Below, one piece after another: positions 8,169 through 17,900 of a stretch of DNA of 64,000 nucleotides (position 1 is the first letter of the stretch; the number at the start of each line of letters is the position of its first letter). This DNA comes from Candidatus Tumulicola scandinaviensis (lineage in GTDB: Bacteria > Vulcanimicrobiota > Vulcanimicrobiia > Vulcanimicrobiales > Vulcanimicrobiaceae), in NCBI GenBank assembly GCA_003140835.1, contig PLLA01000122.1, positions 635 through 64,634 on the forward strand, written 5' to 3'. The translations under genes and the position numbers were made by a program. Under the pieces are notes generated by a model. It worked only from the letters and a program-made list of their open reading frames with translations, made no database searches and was not told where the DNA came from.

Positions 8169-8849
8169 ATGCAGAACGTCATCGTGCTCGCTCTTGCCTG
8201 GTCGCTCTTCGGAAGCGGCGCGCACTCGGAGCAGCAGCTTCACTTCGCGACCAGCGCCGGGACGCACGTGCGCGTCGAAACGGCCAACGGGTTCATCACC
8301 GTCACCACCGGTCGAGCCGGCGCCGGCGTGAACGTGACCGTGACGAAGCGGGCCGATACCGTAGATGGGGTCCGGGCCCTTAGCGTTGCTACGCAACAGC
8401 ACCGGAACGCGATTTCGCTTCGCGCCGTCTATCCACAGGGGTGCGGCAGCTCGTGCGGCGGCGAAATCTCGTTTGCCGTGACGGCACCCCCGGGTACGGT
8501 CTTGGACCTCCGCACCAGCAACGGCCAAATCGAGGCAACCGGCATAAGTGCCGACGCACGCCTGGCGTCGAGCAACGGCTCGGTCATCGCGTCGTACGCG
8601 GCTTTCACCGGCGTAAAGCAGGTCTCGCTCACCACTAGCAACGGGCGGCTCGAACTTTCGTTGCCGGCTTCGTCAAAAATCGGGCGGCTGCGGATGGAAA
8701 CGTCGGTCGGAAGAATCTCGAGCGATTGGCCGTTGCGCGTCGACCGTTCGAGCCTGGTTGGTGCTGCCGTCGATCAAACGCTCGGTCCGGGCGGCCCATC
8801 CGTCAGCCTTACCACGACCAATGGTTCCATCGCGCTGAAGAAACGTTAG
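8169..8849 (+). CDS. DUF4097-family exported beta-strand repeat protein
   Basis: The product has 226 residues with a signal peptide ending near SGAHS. It is built from repeated short beta units of the form TSNGxIxA/TTTNGSIA (for example RTSNGQIEATGI, SSNGSVIASY, TTSNGRLELSL and TTTNGSIALKK), the pattern of the DUF4097 putative adhesin fold. A paired CGSSCGG near residue 95 may form a disulfide. The ATG follows AAGAAGG. Function is unknown; family members are envelope proteins found near stress and anti-sigma systems. Confidence 0.75.
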   Translation: MQNVIVLALAWSLFGSGAHSEQQLHFATSAGTHVRVETANGFITVTTGRAGAGVNVTVTKRADTVDGVRALSVATQQHRNAISLRAVYPQGCGSSCGGEISFAVTAPPGTVLDLRTSNGQIEATGISADARLASSNGSVIASYAAFTGVKQVSLTTSNGRLELSLPASSKIGRLRMETSVGRISSDWPLRVDRSSLVGAAVDQTLGPGGPSVSLTTTNGSIALKKR

Positions 8850-8864
8850 CCGGCCAGCGCAGCG

Positions 8865-10217
8865 CTAATCGTCTGGCCCGGTTGACGGACGGCCGAAGAA
8901 ATGGCGCGCCGAGTACTTCGTTCGTACGCGCACGAATCGTATCGGCGGTTGCGAAAAGTTGAAACAGTCCGAAAGGTCGTTGGCACGCGCGTCGGTGGTG
9001 TTGAGCGAAGGCAACCCAAACGTCTCCTCGGCGAACTTGAGGATGCTTCCGAACTCATACTGCACGTGCGACACGTAGCCGGTCTTGGCGTACGGCGATA
9101 CGACGATGAACGGGACGCGAAAGCCCAGCTCAAACGAGTTGTACCTGGTCGGCGTAACGTGATCGTACCATCCGCCCCAGTCGTCCCAGACGATGAAGAT
9201 GGCCGTGTCGTTCCAGTACTGGCTGTTGCCGATCGCGTTGACGACCGAACCCACCCATGACGGCCCCGATCCGTCGTTCGTTTTGGGATGGTCCGAAGCG
9301 TCGCTCGTCGGCGTAACCCAGACGACGCTCGCCAGTTGACCGTTTCCAATATCGGTGAGGACTTGCGACGGCGGCGTGACCACGTTCGCGGCGATTTCGG
9401 ACGGGTTCGACCAAATAGAGTAAATCGCGTCGACGGCGTTCCAAATTCCCGCCCCCTGTTTTTGCTGATAGTACTTCCAGGTTACGCCGGCGGCGTCCAT
9501 CTCGTTCATGATGGATTGCCGCTGGAAGCATGGAAACGTTTGCAGGGTGGTGGGTTGGTGGCCTTGGGGATTGACGACGTTAACGAGCGTACCTTGTGGA
9601 GAATCGCAACCGCCGGTGGCGCTGCCGGTGGGGGGCAGAGGGTTGTCCGACGCCTTGTTCGGCGATGAGTCGCTGACCGTCGAGGTTCCGCTTACGAGGT
9701 ACTGGTGCGATGGAAAACTCGGCCCCTCGTCGCTTTCGAAGAAATTATCCGCGAACGAGTATGCTTCGGCCAGCGTGTAGTAGGGCGCAACTTCATTTTC
9801 CGGCACGTAGCCGTAGGCTGCATCGGTCGGGCAAGCGCCGCTGCACCCCGATTTGTCGAACCCGTTCATGGCGCCTTTCGCGTATTCACTCAGCCAGGTG
9901 ACGTGACCGTGGCCCAAACCGAAGTGCGCTGCCAGTGATTCGGGCTGCAGTTGGACGATCTGGCCATTCGAGGCCGGACCGTACGACTGCGTGTTGGCGC
10001 CGGGCAGAAATTGAAAGAGATTATCGACGGTACGATTTTCTTGAACGATGATAACGATATGCTGGATGGCGCTCTGACTCAGGGGGCCTCGCAGCCGCGT
10101 CGTGTGCGCGGTTCCTGCGCCGCGACCCACAACGGGCATCCCCGTCGATGGAGCTTGACCGCAGCTGTAAAGCGCCAAGGCGAAAATTAAGACGAAACCA
10201 CAAGAACGCACGCCCAC
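8865..10217 (-). CDS. Lipoprotein phosphoesterase (phospholipase C/acid phosphatase, PF04185 family)
   Basis: The product has about 450 residues. The signal ends in a lipobox (LALYSCGQ). IQHIVIIVQENRTVDNLF is the metal-binding entry of the phosphoesterase family (non-hemolytic phospholipase C and AcpA). Further family signatures are EGPSFPSHQYLVSGTS, VWVTPTSDASDH and IVWDDWGGWYDHV. It probably hydrolyses phosphodiesters or phosphomonoesters outside the inner membrane, perhaps for phosphate supply. I prefer the GTG at 10217 to the ATG at 10232, because GGAGG then lies eight bases upstream of the start and the signal peptide begins cleanly. An inverted repeat sits directly upstream. Confidence 0.85.
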   Translation of the reverse strand: MGVRSCGFVLIFALALYSCGQAPSTGMPVVGRGAGTAHTTRLRGPLSQSAIQHIVIIVQENRTVDNLFQFLPGANTQSYGPASNGQIVQLQPESLAAHFGLGHGHVTWLSEYAKGAMNGFDKSGCSGACPTDAAYGYVPENEVAPYYTLAEAYSFADNFFESDEGPSFPSHQYLVSGTSTVSDSSPNKASDNPLPPTGSATGGCDSPQGTLVNVVNPQGHQPTTLQTFPCFQRQSIMNEMDAAGVTWKYYQQKQGAGIWNAVDAIYSIWSNPSEIAANVVTPPSQVLTDIGNGQLASVVWVTPTSDASDHPKTNDGSGPSWVGSVVNAIGNSQYWNDTAIFIVWDDWGGWYDHVTPTRYNSFELGFRVPFIVVSPYAKTGYVSHVQYEFGSILKFAEETFGLPSLNTTDARANDLSDCFNFSQPPIRFVRVRTKYSARHFFGRPSTGPDD

Positions 10218-10228
10218 AAGCTGGTCCT

Positions 10229-10260
10229 CCATAAGGTTTTCTTAAGAGTAGTCCTTATGG
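10229..10260 (-). promoter_or_regulatory. 8-bp inverted repeat upstream of the phosphoesterase gene (possible operator)
   Basis: CCATAAGG (10229-10236) and CCTTATGG (10253-10260) form a perfect inverted repeat with a 16-bp AT-rich spacer containing CTTAAG. It lies immediately upstream of the GGAGG ribosome binding site. The dyad could bind a dimeric repressor or form a leader hairpin. The regulator is not identifiable from the window. Confidence 0.4.
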
Positions 10261-10280
10261 ATACCGCGGTCAAGGGCACC

Positions 10281-10301
10281 CTTGCCGGTAAAGCCGGCAA
10301 G
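10281..10301. terminator. Hairpin downstream of kamA
   Basis: CTTGCCGG-TAAAG-CCGGCAAG is a perfect 8-bp stem nine bases beyond the kamA stop codon, between it and the phosphoesterase gene. There is no clear U-tract on the minus strand, so it may be a transcript-stabilising or weak termination hairpin. Confidence 0.45.
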
Positions 10302-10309
10302 CTCGATCT

Positions 10310-11689
10310 TTACGCCAACACGAGTTGCTCGTCGCCGATGCCGGCCTTGCGAACGGCCTCGTGGATCATCTGATCTTGAATCTCGCGAACGGCCCAGCGC
10401 GCTTGCGCGTCGACCGAGAGCTTATCGATCGGATCGAAATAGAGGAACGCTTTGCCCGGCTTGACGCTCGGTGCTGCGTAGACCGCAATGCCGTTGACGC
10501 GGTCGTAGTATTCGTAGGAGTGTACGTCGCGCTTGCCGCCGCCGCCGGGGGCGTCGCAGACGAACGTTGGAGTGTTGAAGCCGGCCGTGCTGCCGCGAAC
10601 GAACTTTTCGGTGTCGGTTGCGGTGTGAATCGTCGTGCGCAACTCCTCGACGCCTTTCACCATGTCGTGCATGTAGACGTAATAGGCGTGGACGTTGAGG
10701 TGGCCGAGCCGCTTGACGAGCAGCTGCATCCGCTCGCGCGTGTCGTTCACGCCACGGATCAAGACCGACTGATTGCGGGTGAAAATACCCCGTTCGAAAA
10801 GGATGCGCATCGCTTTCTCGGTGATCCACGTGATTTCTTCGGGCGCATTGAAGTGGGTGTGAAGCACGACCTCTTTGCCCATCTTCCGGCCGCGGTCGAC
10901 GATCGCGGTGATCGCGTCGAGCCACTCGGTGTGGGTGATGATTTTCATGGGCATGATCGCCGGGCCCTTAGTGGCAAATCGCATACGACGGACGTGCGGA
11001 ATGTCGAGTAAAGCGTTTCCGATCAGCTCGATGTTCTTCGGCGGAAGCTGATAGGTGTCGCCACCGGAAATGACGATGTCTTCGAGTTCGGGGCGTTCGG
11101 CGATATATCTGAACGCATCTTCCCACTGCTTGGGCGTCTTGGCGAGCGCGACTTTGTCGACGTTTTCGGTATCCGGACCGATCGCGTAGCTGCGCGTGCA
11201 GAAGCGGCAGTACACCGGGCACGTGTTGAGCGGCAGGAAGAGCGCCTTGTCGACGTAGCGGTGCACCAAACCCGGAACCGGCGAGTCGTCTTGCTCGTGC
11301 AGTGAGTCGAGCGTCAGGCGCGGGTGATCGGGCAGCAGCCCGGATGCGAGCGGGACGAACTGCCGCCGGATCGGATCGGCGATCGGGTCGTTCCAATCGA
11401 TGAGCGAAATGGCGTAAGGCGAAACGCGTACCGCCATCGGGGCTCGGCTGAAACCTTCGGCGGCGTCGGCAAAAAACTGCGGGGAACAGACGTCTTTAAT
11501 GGTGGAGAGCAACTCCTCCGACGTTTTTACCGCGTGTTTCTGCTGCCAAAGATGGTCGAGGAACGTCGCCTCGTCGACGTCTTTATATGCCGGGATATGT
11601 CGCCAGAACTCTCCCTGTTTGAGATTTTTGTATTCGAACTGGTCGGGCGCGACCGGCGGCTTGACGTGTCGGATGGCGGTATCGTTCAT
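10310..11689 (-). CDS. kamA: Lysine 2,3-aminomutase (radical SAM, PLP)
   Basis: The product has 459 residues. It carries the radical-SAM cluster motif CPVYCRFCTR (Cys157, Cys161, Cys164), the ISGGDTYQL loop and the PLP-binding motif PGGGGK (Lys386). These define KamA, which isomerises L-lysine to L-beta-lysine. The length exceeds that of clostridial KamA (about 416 residues) through an extended N-terminus. The gene lies 16 bases after kdd and in the same direction, so both steps are probably expressed together under the Lrp regulator. Beta-lysine can also serve as an osmolyte precursor, but the kdd neighbour argues for degradation. Confidence 0.95.
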   Translation of the reverse strand: MNDTAIRHVKPPVAPDQFEYKNLKQGEFWRHIPAYKDVDEATFLDHLWQQKHAVKTSEELLSTIKDVCSPQFFADAAEGFSRAPMAVRVSPYAISLIDWNDPIADPIRRQFVPLASGLLPDHPRLTLDSLHEQDDSPVPGLVHRYVDKALFLPLNTCPVYCRFCTRSYAIGPDTENVDKVALAKTPKQWEDAFRYIAERPELEDIVISGGDTYQLPPKNIELIGNALLDIPHVRRMRFATKGPAIMPMKIITHTEWLDAITAIVDRGRKMGKEVVLHTHFNAPEEITWITEKAMRILFERGIFTRNQSVLIRGVNDTRERMQLLVKRLGHLNVHAYYVYMHDMVKGVEELRTTIHTATDTEKFVRGSTAGFNTPTFVCDAPGGGGKRDVHSYEYYDRVNGIAVYAAPSVKPGKAFLYFDPIDKLSVDAQARWAVREIQDQMIHEAVRKAGIGDEQLVLA

Positions 11690-11705
11690 GGCTGGTTCCT
11701 CGCTT

Positions 11706-12767
11706 TTAGACCTGAGCGTATTTTTCGTTGAAGTAAGCGTGCACGCCCGGATGGTCGCGCAGCGTTTGCAGCGCCGTTCCGGCGTGGCCCTTGGTGTAGC
11801 CGTTGCCGACGATCATCGTCACGTCGCGTCCCACGCCTTCGGCGCCGAGCGCCGCCGCGGTGAACGACGTCGACATCGAAAAGAAGTAGACGATTCCGTC
11901 GTCCTTCGCGCAGAGAATCGATCCCAGCTCGGTGCCCGGCACGTTCACGCAGTTGACGACCACGTCGGCGAGCGCGGGCGCTATTGCGGCCACTTTCTCG
12001 CTCACGTCGAGCGCGTCGCGCGCGTCGGCAACCACGAGATCGTCGACCAAACCGAGGCGCTCGAGTAGCTGCGATGCAGGCGTCGAAGCGTCGGGAACGA
12101 TGCCGATGACGCGGCCGGCCGCTCCCACGCGAGATTTGGCCTGGGCGCACGACAGCAGGCCACTTTTGCCGTCGGCACCGACGATCGCCACCGTTTGACC
12201 GGGCGAACACAAACGCGCAACTTGGGCGGGAGCGCCGGCGACGTCGAGAACCGCCAGCGCGACGTTTTGGTCGATATCGTGTGGGAGCTTGGCCCACAGA
12301 GCGCTTGCGAAGAGAACGGCTTGACCTCGAATCCAAACGCGTCCGGTCGTGAGATCGACGCGCGTGACCGCATCGATGTGCAGCGGCGTCAACGTCAGCG
12401 AGACCAGCGACGCGATGCGTTCGCCGGGGATGAGATCGATGCCGCCGCGCAGAGCTTGCCCAACCTCGCGCACGCATCCCACGAACATCCCGCCGCTTCC
12501 GGTCACCGGATTGTGCTGCTTGCCGCGCTGCGCGACGATGGCCGTAATGTGCGCGGCGATCCGGTCGGCATCGCGGCAGCACTCGTCGGCGATTTGCTTG
12601 AACGACGCCGAGTCGATGTTCAGGACTTCGACGTCGCAGAGAATCTCGTTGTCGAGCGCGACCGGCGTGTTGTCGAGTTGCCACGCGCTTTGCGGCATGG
12701 CGCCCACCGGGTCGAGAACCCGGTGCGTTCCGAGATGATGCAGCCGCCGGCCGGAAACGGTGCTCAC
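11706..12767 (-). CDS. kdd: L-erythro-3,5-diaminohexanoate dehydrogenase
   Basis: The product has 353 residues, matching the usual length of Kdd. The N-terminus begins HHLGTHRVLDPVGAMPQSAW after the start. VAIVGADGKSGLLSCAQA is the nucleotide-binding segment, and NGYTKGHAGTALQTLRDHP lies near the end. Kdd oxidatively deaminates 3,5-diaminohexanoate to 5-amino-3-oxohexanoate in the lysine fermentation pathway. The GTG start overlaps the stop codon of the lrp-like gene by four bases (GTGA), which fixes the start and suggests coupling. The intermediate enzyme (5,6-aminomutase, KamDE) and the cleavage enzyme (Kce) are not in the window. Confidence 0.88.
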   Translation of the reverse strand: MSTVSGRRLHHLGTHRVLDPVGAMPQSAWQLDNTPVALDNEILCDVEVLNIDSASFKQIADECCRDADRIAAHITAIVAQRGKQHNPVTGSGGMFVGCVREVGQALRGGIDLIPGERIASLVSLTLTPLHIDAVTRVDLTTGRVWIRGQAVLFASALWAKLPHDIDQNVALAVLDVAGAPAQVARLCSPGQTVAIVGADGKSGLLSCAQAKSRVGAAGRVIGIVPDASTPASQLLERLGLVDDLVVADARDALDVSEKVAAIAPALADVVVNCVNVPGTELGSILCAKDDGIVYFFSMSTSFTAAALGAEGVGRDVTMIVGNGYTKGHAGTALQTLRDHPGVHAYFNEKYAQV

Positions 12768-13234
12768 GATTGAACCGTCACTCCGCCGCGGTCGTACGGC
12801 GTGGTGAGCACGATGGTCGTGCGCGTGCGCGCCATTCCCGGCATCCCTTTGAGGCGGGCAAGCAGGTCGTCCAGGTGCTTCGTCGAGCCGGTGACGACCT
12901 TGCAAACGAACGTCTCCTCCCCTGCAACCGAATGGACTTCGCACACCTCCGGCATCTCGCCGAGCGCGCGGGTGAAATCGTCGTAGTTGCAGTCTGGAGC
13001 GGTGTACAAGCTGACGAAGGCAGTCAGCAGCAGGCCAAGACGCTTCGCGTCCAGTTGCGCCGAATAGCGCTGAATGTATCCGCGCTGCTCCAAACGCTTA
13101 ACGCGATCGTGAACCGCCGGCGCCTTGAGGCCGACGATCGAACCCAGTTCGGCAAAGGTAGAGCGCGCGTTGCTTTGCAGCGCATCCAAGAGTTGGAGGT
13201 CGAGTTCGTCGAGTTCTTCAGTCGTCGTTACCAT
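12764..13234 (-). CDS. Lrp/AsnC family transcriptional regulator
   Basis: The product has about 156 residues. It has an N-terminal winged helix (LDLQLLDALQSNARSTFAEL, then VGLKAPAVHDRVKRLEQRGY) and a C-terminal RAM ligand-binding domain (SVAGEETFVCKVVTGSTKHL). Lrp-type proteins sense amino acids. As first gene of an operon with kdd and kamA it most likely responds to lysine or a lysine-derived amino acid. The ATG at 13234 was chosen. Codons upstream to a TTG at 13264 remain open but overlap the divergent gene, and no strong ribosome binding site is seen for either. Confidence 0.9.
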   Translation of the reverse strand: MVTTTEELDELDLQLLDALQSNARSTFAELGSIVGLKAPAVHDRVKRLEQRGYIQRYSAQLDAKRLGLLLTAFVSLYTAPDCNYDDFTRALGEMPEVCEVHSVAGEETFVCKVVTGSTKHLDDLLARLKGMPGMARTRTTIVLTTPYDRGGVTVQS

Positions 13235-13241
13235 ATTCGCC

Positions 13242-13248
13242 AAGGAGG
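13242..13248 (+). promoter_or_regulatory. Strong ribosome binding site that fixes the TTG start of the binding-protein gene
   Basis: AAGGAGG ends five bases before the TTG at 13254. It decides the start of the downstream lipoprotein gene against a later GTG at 13329 that has no ribosome binding site. Confidence 0.75.
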
Positions 13249-13253
13249 ACGAT

Positions 13254-14912
13254 TTGCCGAACAATCTTCGGCCGTCAAACTATAGCACCAACGATTTATT
13301 CGGCGCAAGGGGGAGGCGCCGAAGCATCGTGGCGGCGGCCATTTGGCTGCTTGCAGGCTGTGGCCGAGCCTCCCAGCCGGCTGCGGCGCCGCCGGAAACT
13401 ATCCGCTTCGCCCTGGCAGCCGACCCGCAAACCCTCAATCCGCTCCTGCTCCACCCCGACGCGGCGACGGTCGAGCACCAGGTCGACCGCCTGTCCTTCG
13501 AGCCGTTTGTGGATCTGGACGCTCGCGGGAAACCGGAGGCGGCCCTGCTGGCCGTCATCCCGGCGCGCGACAACGGCGGCCTTTCGGCGGACGGCCGGAC
13601 GATCGTGTATCGCTTGCGTCGCGGCGTGAAGTGGAGCGACGGCGTGCCGGTTACCTCTCAGGACGTGCTCTTCACTCTAGGCGCTATCCTCGATCCACGC
13701 AATCCGGTGCGCTCGCAGGAAGGCTACGACCTGATCGACCGGGCGACCGCGCCCGATGCGCACACCGTCGTCTTCCACTTAAAACATGCGTGGGCTCCGG
13801 CCGTCATGACGTACTTTTCGTACGGTTTCGCTCCGCAGTTCGTTCTGCCGGCACACGTCCTGCGCGCACAACGGCCGCTCGCGCAAGCGCCGTTCAATGC
13901 AGCGCCGACGGTCGGTGACGGACCGTATCGCTTCGATTCGTGGCGCCGCGGCGAAGGATTGTCGTATTCCGCCAATCCGTCGTACTGGCGTGGAAAGCCC
14001 GCCGTCGCGCACCTCGCGGTGCGCGTCATTCCGGACCCGACCACGAACGTGTTGCTGTTGCAGTCGGGTCAACTCGATTGGAACCTGGTGGCTCCGGCGC
14101 AGCTTGCGGTGGTGCGCGGAAAACCCGATATCGCGTTCGTGAAAGTCCCCACCGCGGTCGTCGCCGGGCTCGCCTTCAACACGCGGCACGCGCCGCTGGA
14201 CGACGTCCGCGTCCGGCGCGCCATTGCGATGTCGATCGACCGCGACGCGATCTCGCGCAAGATTACGCTGGGGATCTATCCGGTCACCAACATGATTCAG
14301 CCGCAGTTTTCGTGGGCGTTCGATCCGTCCGTGCGCCAGCCGCAGTACGATCCCGCGGCGGCCGACGCCGCGTTCGACGCGGCCGGCTGGCGACGAGGTG
14401 CCGACGGAGTGAGGCGCAAGGCCGGGAAACCGCTGGAACTCCTCTACGTGCAGTTTCCGGAAACGACGACCGGGGTTCGGGTGGCGACGGCGGCGCAAGC
14501 GTCGCTACGCGAGCGCGGGGTCGTGGTGAGCGTCAAAGCCGTTGCCAACGCACAACTGTTCCTCCCGCGGACAGGCGTGCTGGCGACGGGGACCTTCGAT
14601 CTCGCCTACGTCCCGTGGACGATGGGCGCCGATCCCGACGACTCGTCGGTTCTGCAATGCGGCGCGGCGTCCAACTACATGCAGTGGTGCGATGCCCGCG
14701 TCGACGCGCTCGAGCGCGCGGCATTGGGATCGACCGACCAAGCAGCACGCAAGCGGCTGTACGCGCGCATCGGACGAATCGTCGCCGCCGACGTGCCGAT
14801 CCTTTATCTGTTTAACGCCGACTACGTCTACGCGTATCGCAAGCGGCTCGCCGGTTTTGCACCAAACGCATTCCTACCGACCTGGAACGCTTTTGCTTGG
14901 CAGCTGCGCTAG
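13254..14912 (+). CDS. ABC transporter substrate-binding lipoprotein, family 5 (peptide/nickel type)
   Basis: The product has 552 residues. A basic N-region (GARGRRRS) is followed by a hydrophobic stretch ending in the lipobox LLAGCG, so it is a membrane-anchored binding protein. The SBP_bac_5 fold is shown by FALAADPQTLNPLLLHP, YRLRRGVKWSDGVPVTSQDV, VGDGPYRFDSW and VRRAIAMSIDRDAI. The family binds oligopeptides, nickel, heme or sugars. No permease or ATPase gene lies next to it, so it would have to work with a transporter encoded elsewhere. It is divergent from the lysine operon with only 19 bp between start codons. Confidence 0.9.
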   Translation: MPNNLRPSNYSTNDLFGARGRRRSIVAAAIWLLAGCGRASQPAAAPPETIRFALAADPQTLNPLLLHPDAATVEHQVDRLSFEPFVDLDARGKPEAALLAVIPARDNGGLSADGRTIVYRLRRGVKWSDGVPVTSQDVLFTLGAILDPRNPVRSQEGYDLIDRATAPDAHTVVFHLKHAWAPAVMTYFSYGFAPQFVLPAHVLRAQRPLAQAPFNAAPTVGDGPYRFDSWRRGEGLSYSANPSYWRGKPAVAHLAVRVIPDPTTNVLLLQSGQLDWNLVAPAQLAVVRGKPDIAFVKVPTAVVAGLAFNTRHAPLDDVRVRRAIAMSIDRDAISRKITLGIYPVTNMIQPQFSWAFDPSVRQPQYDPAAADAAFDAAGWRRGADGVRRKAGKPLELLYVQFPETTTGVRVATAAQASLRERGVVVSVKAVANAQLFLPRTGVLATGTFDLAYVPWTMGADPDDSSVLQCGAASNYMQWCDARVDALERAALGSTDQAARKRLYARIGRIVAADVPILYLFNADYVYAYRKRLAGFAPNAFLPTWNAFAWQLR

Positions 14913-14996
14913 CAATCCCCGGGCGGCCGAGACGAGCGTGCTTTACAGGCGGTGGCCCCCTCGCTTGGCGAAAAGCGCGTCCGGGAGTCTGAACCT

Positions 14997-17900
14997 TTGA
15001 TCGAAGTCTTCCTCAAACGTCCGCTCTTTGCCGGCGTTCTGAGCTTTGTAGTGCTGCTGGCCGGCTTGATCTGCATTCCGATCTTGCCGATTTCGCAGTA
15101 CCCGCAAATCTCGCCGCCGACGGTAACCGTGACGGCAAACTTCCCCGGAGCGGATGCCGAGGCGGTCGTGCGCTCCGTGACCACACCGCTGGAAATCAAT
15201 ATCAACGGCTCCGACGGCCTGCAGTACATGCAGTCGTACTCGAGCTCGAACGGCATCGTCACCATTACATGCACGTTCGCTCTCGGGACCGACCCGACGA
15301 CCGATCAGACCAACGTGCAGCACGGCGTCGATCTGACGCTTGCGCAGCTGCCCACCGCCGTGCAACAACAGGGCGTGTCGGTGCAAAAGAGCTCCGGCAA
15401 TATCACGATCGCGGTCGCCATGGTTTCGACGAGCTCTGCGGTGAGCGACGTTGCGGTGAGCAACTACGCGGATATCAACGTCATCGAAGATCTCAAGCGT
15501 ATTCCCGGCGTCGGTCAAGTCGAAGTGCTCGGCGACCGGACGTATGGGATGCGAGTGTGGGTCAATCCGCACAAACTGCAGGCCAACGGAATCTCGCTGG
15601 ACACGGTGCTCAGCTCGATACAGCAGCAAAACCAGGACGTCGCTCCGGGCGCGCTCGGGCAGGCTCCGACGACGGGTTCGCAACCGTTCCAAATCCCCAT
15701 CAAAGTCAATGGCCGCCTTCAGACGCCGCAAGAGTTCAAGCAAATCGTGGTCGCGGCCCAGCCGAACGGCGGCTACCTGCGCTTGGGCGACGTCGCCGAC
15801 GTCGAGTTGGGTGCGCAGAACTACGTCACGTCCGGGCGGTACGACGGACGTACCGCCGTCGTGCTCGCCATCGAAGGCGAGCCGACCGCCAACTCCCTGC
15901 AGATTTCGAAAAACGTGCGCGCGACGATGGAGCGTCTCAAGCCCTATTTTCCGAGCGGAATGGATTACGCGATCGCCTTCGACACGTCCGATTTCGTCCG
16001 GGCGTCGATCAAGGAAGTCGTCGTCACGCTCCTGATCGCCATTCTGCTGGTCGTGCTCGTAATCTTCATCTTCTTACAGAACTGGCACAGCACGCTCATT
16101 CCATCCATCACGATTCCGGTGTCGCTGATTGGTACGTTTGCGGCCATGAAGGTGATGGGTTTTACCATCAATACCCTCACCTTGTTTGGCCTGACGCTCG
16201 CCACCGGACTGGTGGTCGACGACGCAATCGTCGTTTTGGAAAACATCGTCCGTCACATCGTCGACGACAAAGTGAACGGGTTCGAAGCGACCAAACGTGC
16301 CATGAAAGAAATCACCGGCGCCGTCATTGCGACTTCGCTGGTGCTCATGTCGGTTTTCGTACCGGTGGCATTTCTGCCGGGAACCACGGGCCTGCTCTAC
16401 CAGCAGTTCGCCTTGACGATGGCCGCTTCCATCGGCATTTCGTTGTTTACGGCTTTGACGCTGGCGCCCGTGCTGACCTACGAGTTAGTCCACAGCGAAG
16501 AACCCAGCAAGAACCGGTTCATGATGTGGTTCAACGGCCGGCTGCTGGCGTTGAAGGCGTGGTACACCAGCTGGGTTCCCCGTCTGGTCGAGCACCGCAG
16601 AATCATGGTCGCCATTTTCATCGGCGGTCTAGTCCTGCTGGGCGTGCTGTTCAAGATCACGCCGCAGGGTTTCTTACCGACCGAAGACCAGAGTTTGCTG
16701 TACGTGCTCGTGACATTACCGACGAGTGCCTCGTTCGATCAAACGACGGCGGTGGTGAACAAACTCGAGCACCTCATGATGAAGATGCCGCAGGTCGAAG
16801 CGGTCACGTCAGGCATCGGCTTCGGTTTTGCCAACAGTAGTGCCAATCAAGCAACGCTTTTCGTGCAGCTGCATCCTCTTTCGGAGCGGCACGGCCTGGC
16901 CAGCAGCTCGCTCAACTTGCAGTACGACCTGTACAATCAGTTCCAAAAGATTGCGGGGATGACCGCGCTGCCGGCCAACCCGCCCGCGATCCCGGGCCTC
17001 GGCTCGACCGGCGGCTTTGCGATCGAGATCCAAGACATCAACAATCTCGGTTTACCGACCCTCAATAAAGTCGGCGACACGATTCTCGCTAAAGCGCAAA
17101 AAGTCAAGCAGTTGTCGCAAGTGTACATTCCGACGCTGCTTACCGGGCCGTACGTCGTCGCCAAGTTCAACCGTTCGAAAGCCTTGGCATTGGGCGTTTC
17201 CGCGACGAGTTTCTTCAATACCCTCGACGCAACCACCGGCGCCGCCTTCGTCAACTTCTTCGATTACGGAAGCCGCTCGTACAACGTGCTGGTGCAGGCC
17301 GGCGCAAAGTACCGCACCACTCCCGAGGATCTGACCCGCATTTATGTCGCCAACGCAAACGGCAACCTCATGCCGGTTTCGCAACTCCTGGATATCTCGA
17401 AAACAACCGCCAACGTGACCATCATGCGGTTCAACGAGTATAACGCGTACGAGATCGACGGCTCGCCGGGCAACAATGCGAGCTCCGGGCAGGCTCTCGA
17501 CGCGATGGCAAAACTGGCGACCGACAACATGCCGAAGGGCATGAAATACGACTGGAGCGGCATCGCGCGCCAACAAGTCCAAAGCGGACCGCAAACCATT
17601 CTGGTGTTCGGGATGGGATTGCTCTTCGTGTTCCTGGTGCTCGTCGCACAGTACGAGAGTTTAACGACGCCGTTCGTCATTATGATGGCGGTACCGCTCG
17701 CGTTGGTGGGCGCCGTCGGCGGAATCTATATTCGCCGGCTCTGCGAACTGCTGAGCATCGTCATACATTCCAAGATCGCGGGCCATCTCGTGCTCGTGCC
17801 GCAGACGTCGAGCGATATCTACGCCCAAATCGGCTATGTCATGCTCATCGGCTTGGCCGCCAAGAACGCGATTCTCATCGTTGAGTTTGCGAATCAGCTG

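Noticed and set aside
13125-13253. Extending the family 5 binding protein upstream of the TTG at 13254
   Set aside because: The extra residues are a Ser/Arg run overlapping the divergent lrp gene, while AAGGAGG sits exactly in front of the TTG.
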